Position numbers and translations under genes: made by a program. From NCBI RefSeq assembly GCF_902459535.1, contig NZ_LR699553.1, positions 496,001 through 560,000 of the forward strand: a DNA stretch of 64,000 nucleotides. Direction: 5' to 3'. Under the pieces are notes generated by a model. The model saw only the letters and a program-made list of their open reading frames with translations, did no database searches and was not told the origin of the DNA. Positions 63,012-64,000 of this stretch are shown here, piece after piece. This stretch comes from Paraburkholderia dioscoreae. Lineage in GTDB: Bacteria > Pseudomonadota > Gammaproteobacteria > Burkholderiales > Burkholderiaceae. Positions within the stretch are counted from its first letter, which is position 1. Every line of letters begins with the position of its first letter.

Positions 63012-64000
63012 TCAGCGGGATGAACCCGGTTTCTGCGGCGTATTCGAAGAACCCGGCCCGTTGCGGCGGCGCACGGTCGGCTTGCCGGCACGTGCCTGCG
63101 CAACCGCTGCCTTGGCCTTCGACGGCTTGGCGGCGACCGCGGCGACGGCTTGCGCGGTGTCGGTGGAGGCGTCTTCGCTACCGAGGTAAGCGGCCGAGCC
63201 TGCGGGCGCCGTATCCGGACGCCACACCTGGCCGATGGCGAGCGACTTCAGCTTCTTCTTGCCGCCGTACCAGAGGTTGACGATGCCGCGCGAGAAGAAC
63301 ACGGCCGAGAACATCGACGTCAGAATGCCGATACAGTGCACGATCGCAAAGCCGCGCACCGGCCCTGAGCCGAACGCGAGCAGCGCGATACCGGCGATCA
63401 GCGTGGTGACGTTCGAGTCGAGAATCGTTGCCCAGGCGTGCGCGTAGCCGTTCTGGATGGCCAGTTGCGGCGGCGCGCCGTTGCGCAGTTCCTCGCGCAC
63501 CCGCTCGTTGATCAGCACGTTGGCGTCGATCGCCATACCGAGCGCGAGCGCGATAGCGGCGATACCCGGCAAGGTGAGCGTGGCCTGCAGCATGGACAGC
63601 ACGGCGATCAGCAGCAGCAGGTTGACCGACAGGCCGATCATGGAGATCACGCCGAACAGCATGTAGTACGCGATCATGAAGACGGCGATCGCCGCGAAGC
63701 CCCACACCACCGAGTGGAAGCCCTTCCTGATGTTGTCCGCGCCGAGGCTCGGGCCGATCGTGCGTTCTTCGATGATGTCCATCGGCGCGGCCAGCGAACC
63801 GGCGCGCAGCAGCAGCGCGAGGTCGGCGGCGCCTTGCGGCGTGGCCTGGCCGGTGATCTGGAAACGGTCGCCCAGTTCAGACTGGATGGTCGCCACCGTC
63901 AGCACTTCGCCCTTGCCCTTTTCGAACAGCACCATGGCCATCGGCTTGCCGATGTTGTCGCGCGACACGCTGGCGACGGCACGGCCGCCGGCCGAATCCA
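63012..64000 (-). CDS. secD: protein-export membrane protein SecD (partial, 5' end beyond window)
   Basis: The C-terminal ~329 codons of SecD. Read back from the window edge it begins near DSAGGRAVASVSRDNIGKPMAM, within the P1 domain end, and runs through the membrane region with LALGMAIDANVLINERVREELRNG (in parts) and FGSGPVRGFAIVHCIGILTSMFSAVFFSRG. The C-terminal 70 residues are an Ala/Lys/Arg-rich extension after the last membrane segment. The start codon is outside the window, so an internal Met is not the true start. Confidence 0.95.
   Translation of the reverse strand, partial: DSAGGRAVASVSRDNIGKPMAMVLFEKGKGEVLTVATIQSELGDRFQITGQATPQGAADLALLLRAGSLAAPMDIIEERTIGPSLGADNIRKGFHSVVWGFAAIAVFMIAYYMLFGVISMIGLSVNLLLLIAVLSMLQATLTLPGIAAIALALGMAIDANVLINERVREELRNGAPPQLAIQNGYAHAWATILDSNVTTLIAGIALLAFGSGPVRGFAIVHCIGILTSMFSAVFFSRGIVNLWYGGKKKLKSLAIGQVWRPDTAPAGSAAYLGSEDASTDTAQAVAAVAAKPSKAKAAVAQARAGKPTVRRRNGPGSSNTPQKPGSSR

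Overview
The window is a high-GC chromosomal stretch that reads as a Burkholderiaceae betaproteobacterium, most likely Paraburkholderia or Burkholderia. Support comes from gene order (fmdB-DUF502-aspS-nudB-clsB; murU-amgK divergent from lptD-surA-pdxA-rsmA; glyQ-glyS-gmhB-plsC-ygjP), a DUF4148 secreted protein, a gram-negative porin, a three-gene pnt transhydrogenase and a PF10136 'Gcr' protein. The assignment rests on protein sequence and gene order only. No rRNA, tRNA, CRISPR array, prophage or insertion sequence was recognised. Most of the window looks like core genome.

Layout. 1-5.2 kb: translation and housekeeping genes (zinc-ribbon regulator, DUF502 membrane protein, aspartyl-tRNA synthetase, NudB, cardiolipin synthase B). 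5.2-7.6 kb: a heptamer tandem repeat, a TPR-glycosyltransferase and a regulatory spacer. 7.6-14.7 kb: a beta-oxidation cluster (TetR regulator, acyl-CoA dehydrogenase, FadB-like fusion, thiolase, separate enoyl-CoA hydratase) behind a promoter covered by an 18-bp palindrome of the PsrA type. 14.9-16.3 kb: FdhD divergent from a nitrate-reductase-associated protein. 16.5-19.6 kb: a membrane PAS-PAS-LOV-like PAS-GGDEF-EAL protein. 19.6-24.6 kb: GST, LysR regulator, DUF4148 protein, acyl-CoA thioesterase, Atm1-type ABC exporter. 24.7-32.5 kb: peptidoglycan sugar recycling (MurU, AmgK), then outer-membrane biogenesis and housekeeping (LptD, SurA, PdxA, RsmA). 32.6-36 kb: EamA transporter, porin, glyoxalase I, NTF2-like protein. 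36-41.5 kb: minus-strand glyQS-gmhB-plsC-ygjP run. 41.5-42.6 kb: an AT-richer island with one 79-residue orphan gene and hairpins. 42.6-46.1 kb: GltS-like flavoprotein, MnmA, NudJ. 46.3-49.3 kb: pntAA-pntAB-pntB. 49.3-52 kb: WYL regulator, VOC protein, THUMP RNA methyltransferase. 52.2-58.2 kb: pqiA-pqiA-pqiB-pqiC followed by a gene of the so-called site-specific recombinase (Gcr) family. 58.6-60.4 kb: cytochrome b561 and two YceI proteins. 60.6-61.9 kb: MFS symporter. 62-64 kb: secF and the truncated secD.

How the genes work together. Much of the window serves the cell envelope: LptD and SurA assemble the outer membrane, MurU and AmgK recycle MurNAc, GmhB makes LPS heptose, PlsC and ClsB make phospholipids, PqiABC is an MCE lipid-transport system and SecDF drives export. 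A second theme is fatty-acid oxidation under a local TetR repressor.

The points most worth following are: (1) a Gcr 'recombinase' that is a multi-span membrane protein with no recognised recombinase catalytic motif, translationally packed behind pqiC; (2) a PAS domain in the GGDEF-EAL protein that keeps the LOV cysteine but has lost the flavin-contacting glutamine; (3) the PsrA-like operator lying on a promoter; (4) heptamer tandem repeats of unrelated sequence in three separate gene spacers; (5) the small AT-richer orphan island. All functions are inferred from sequence and family knowledge; no database search was run.
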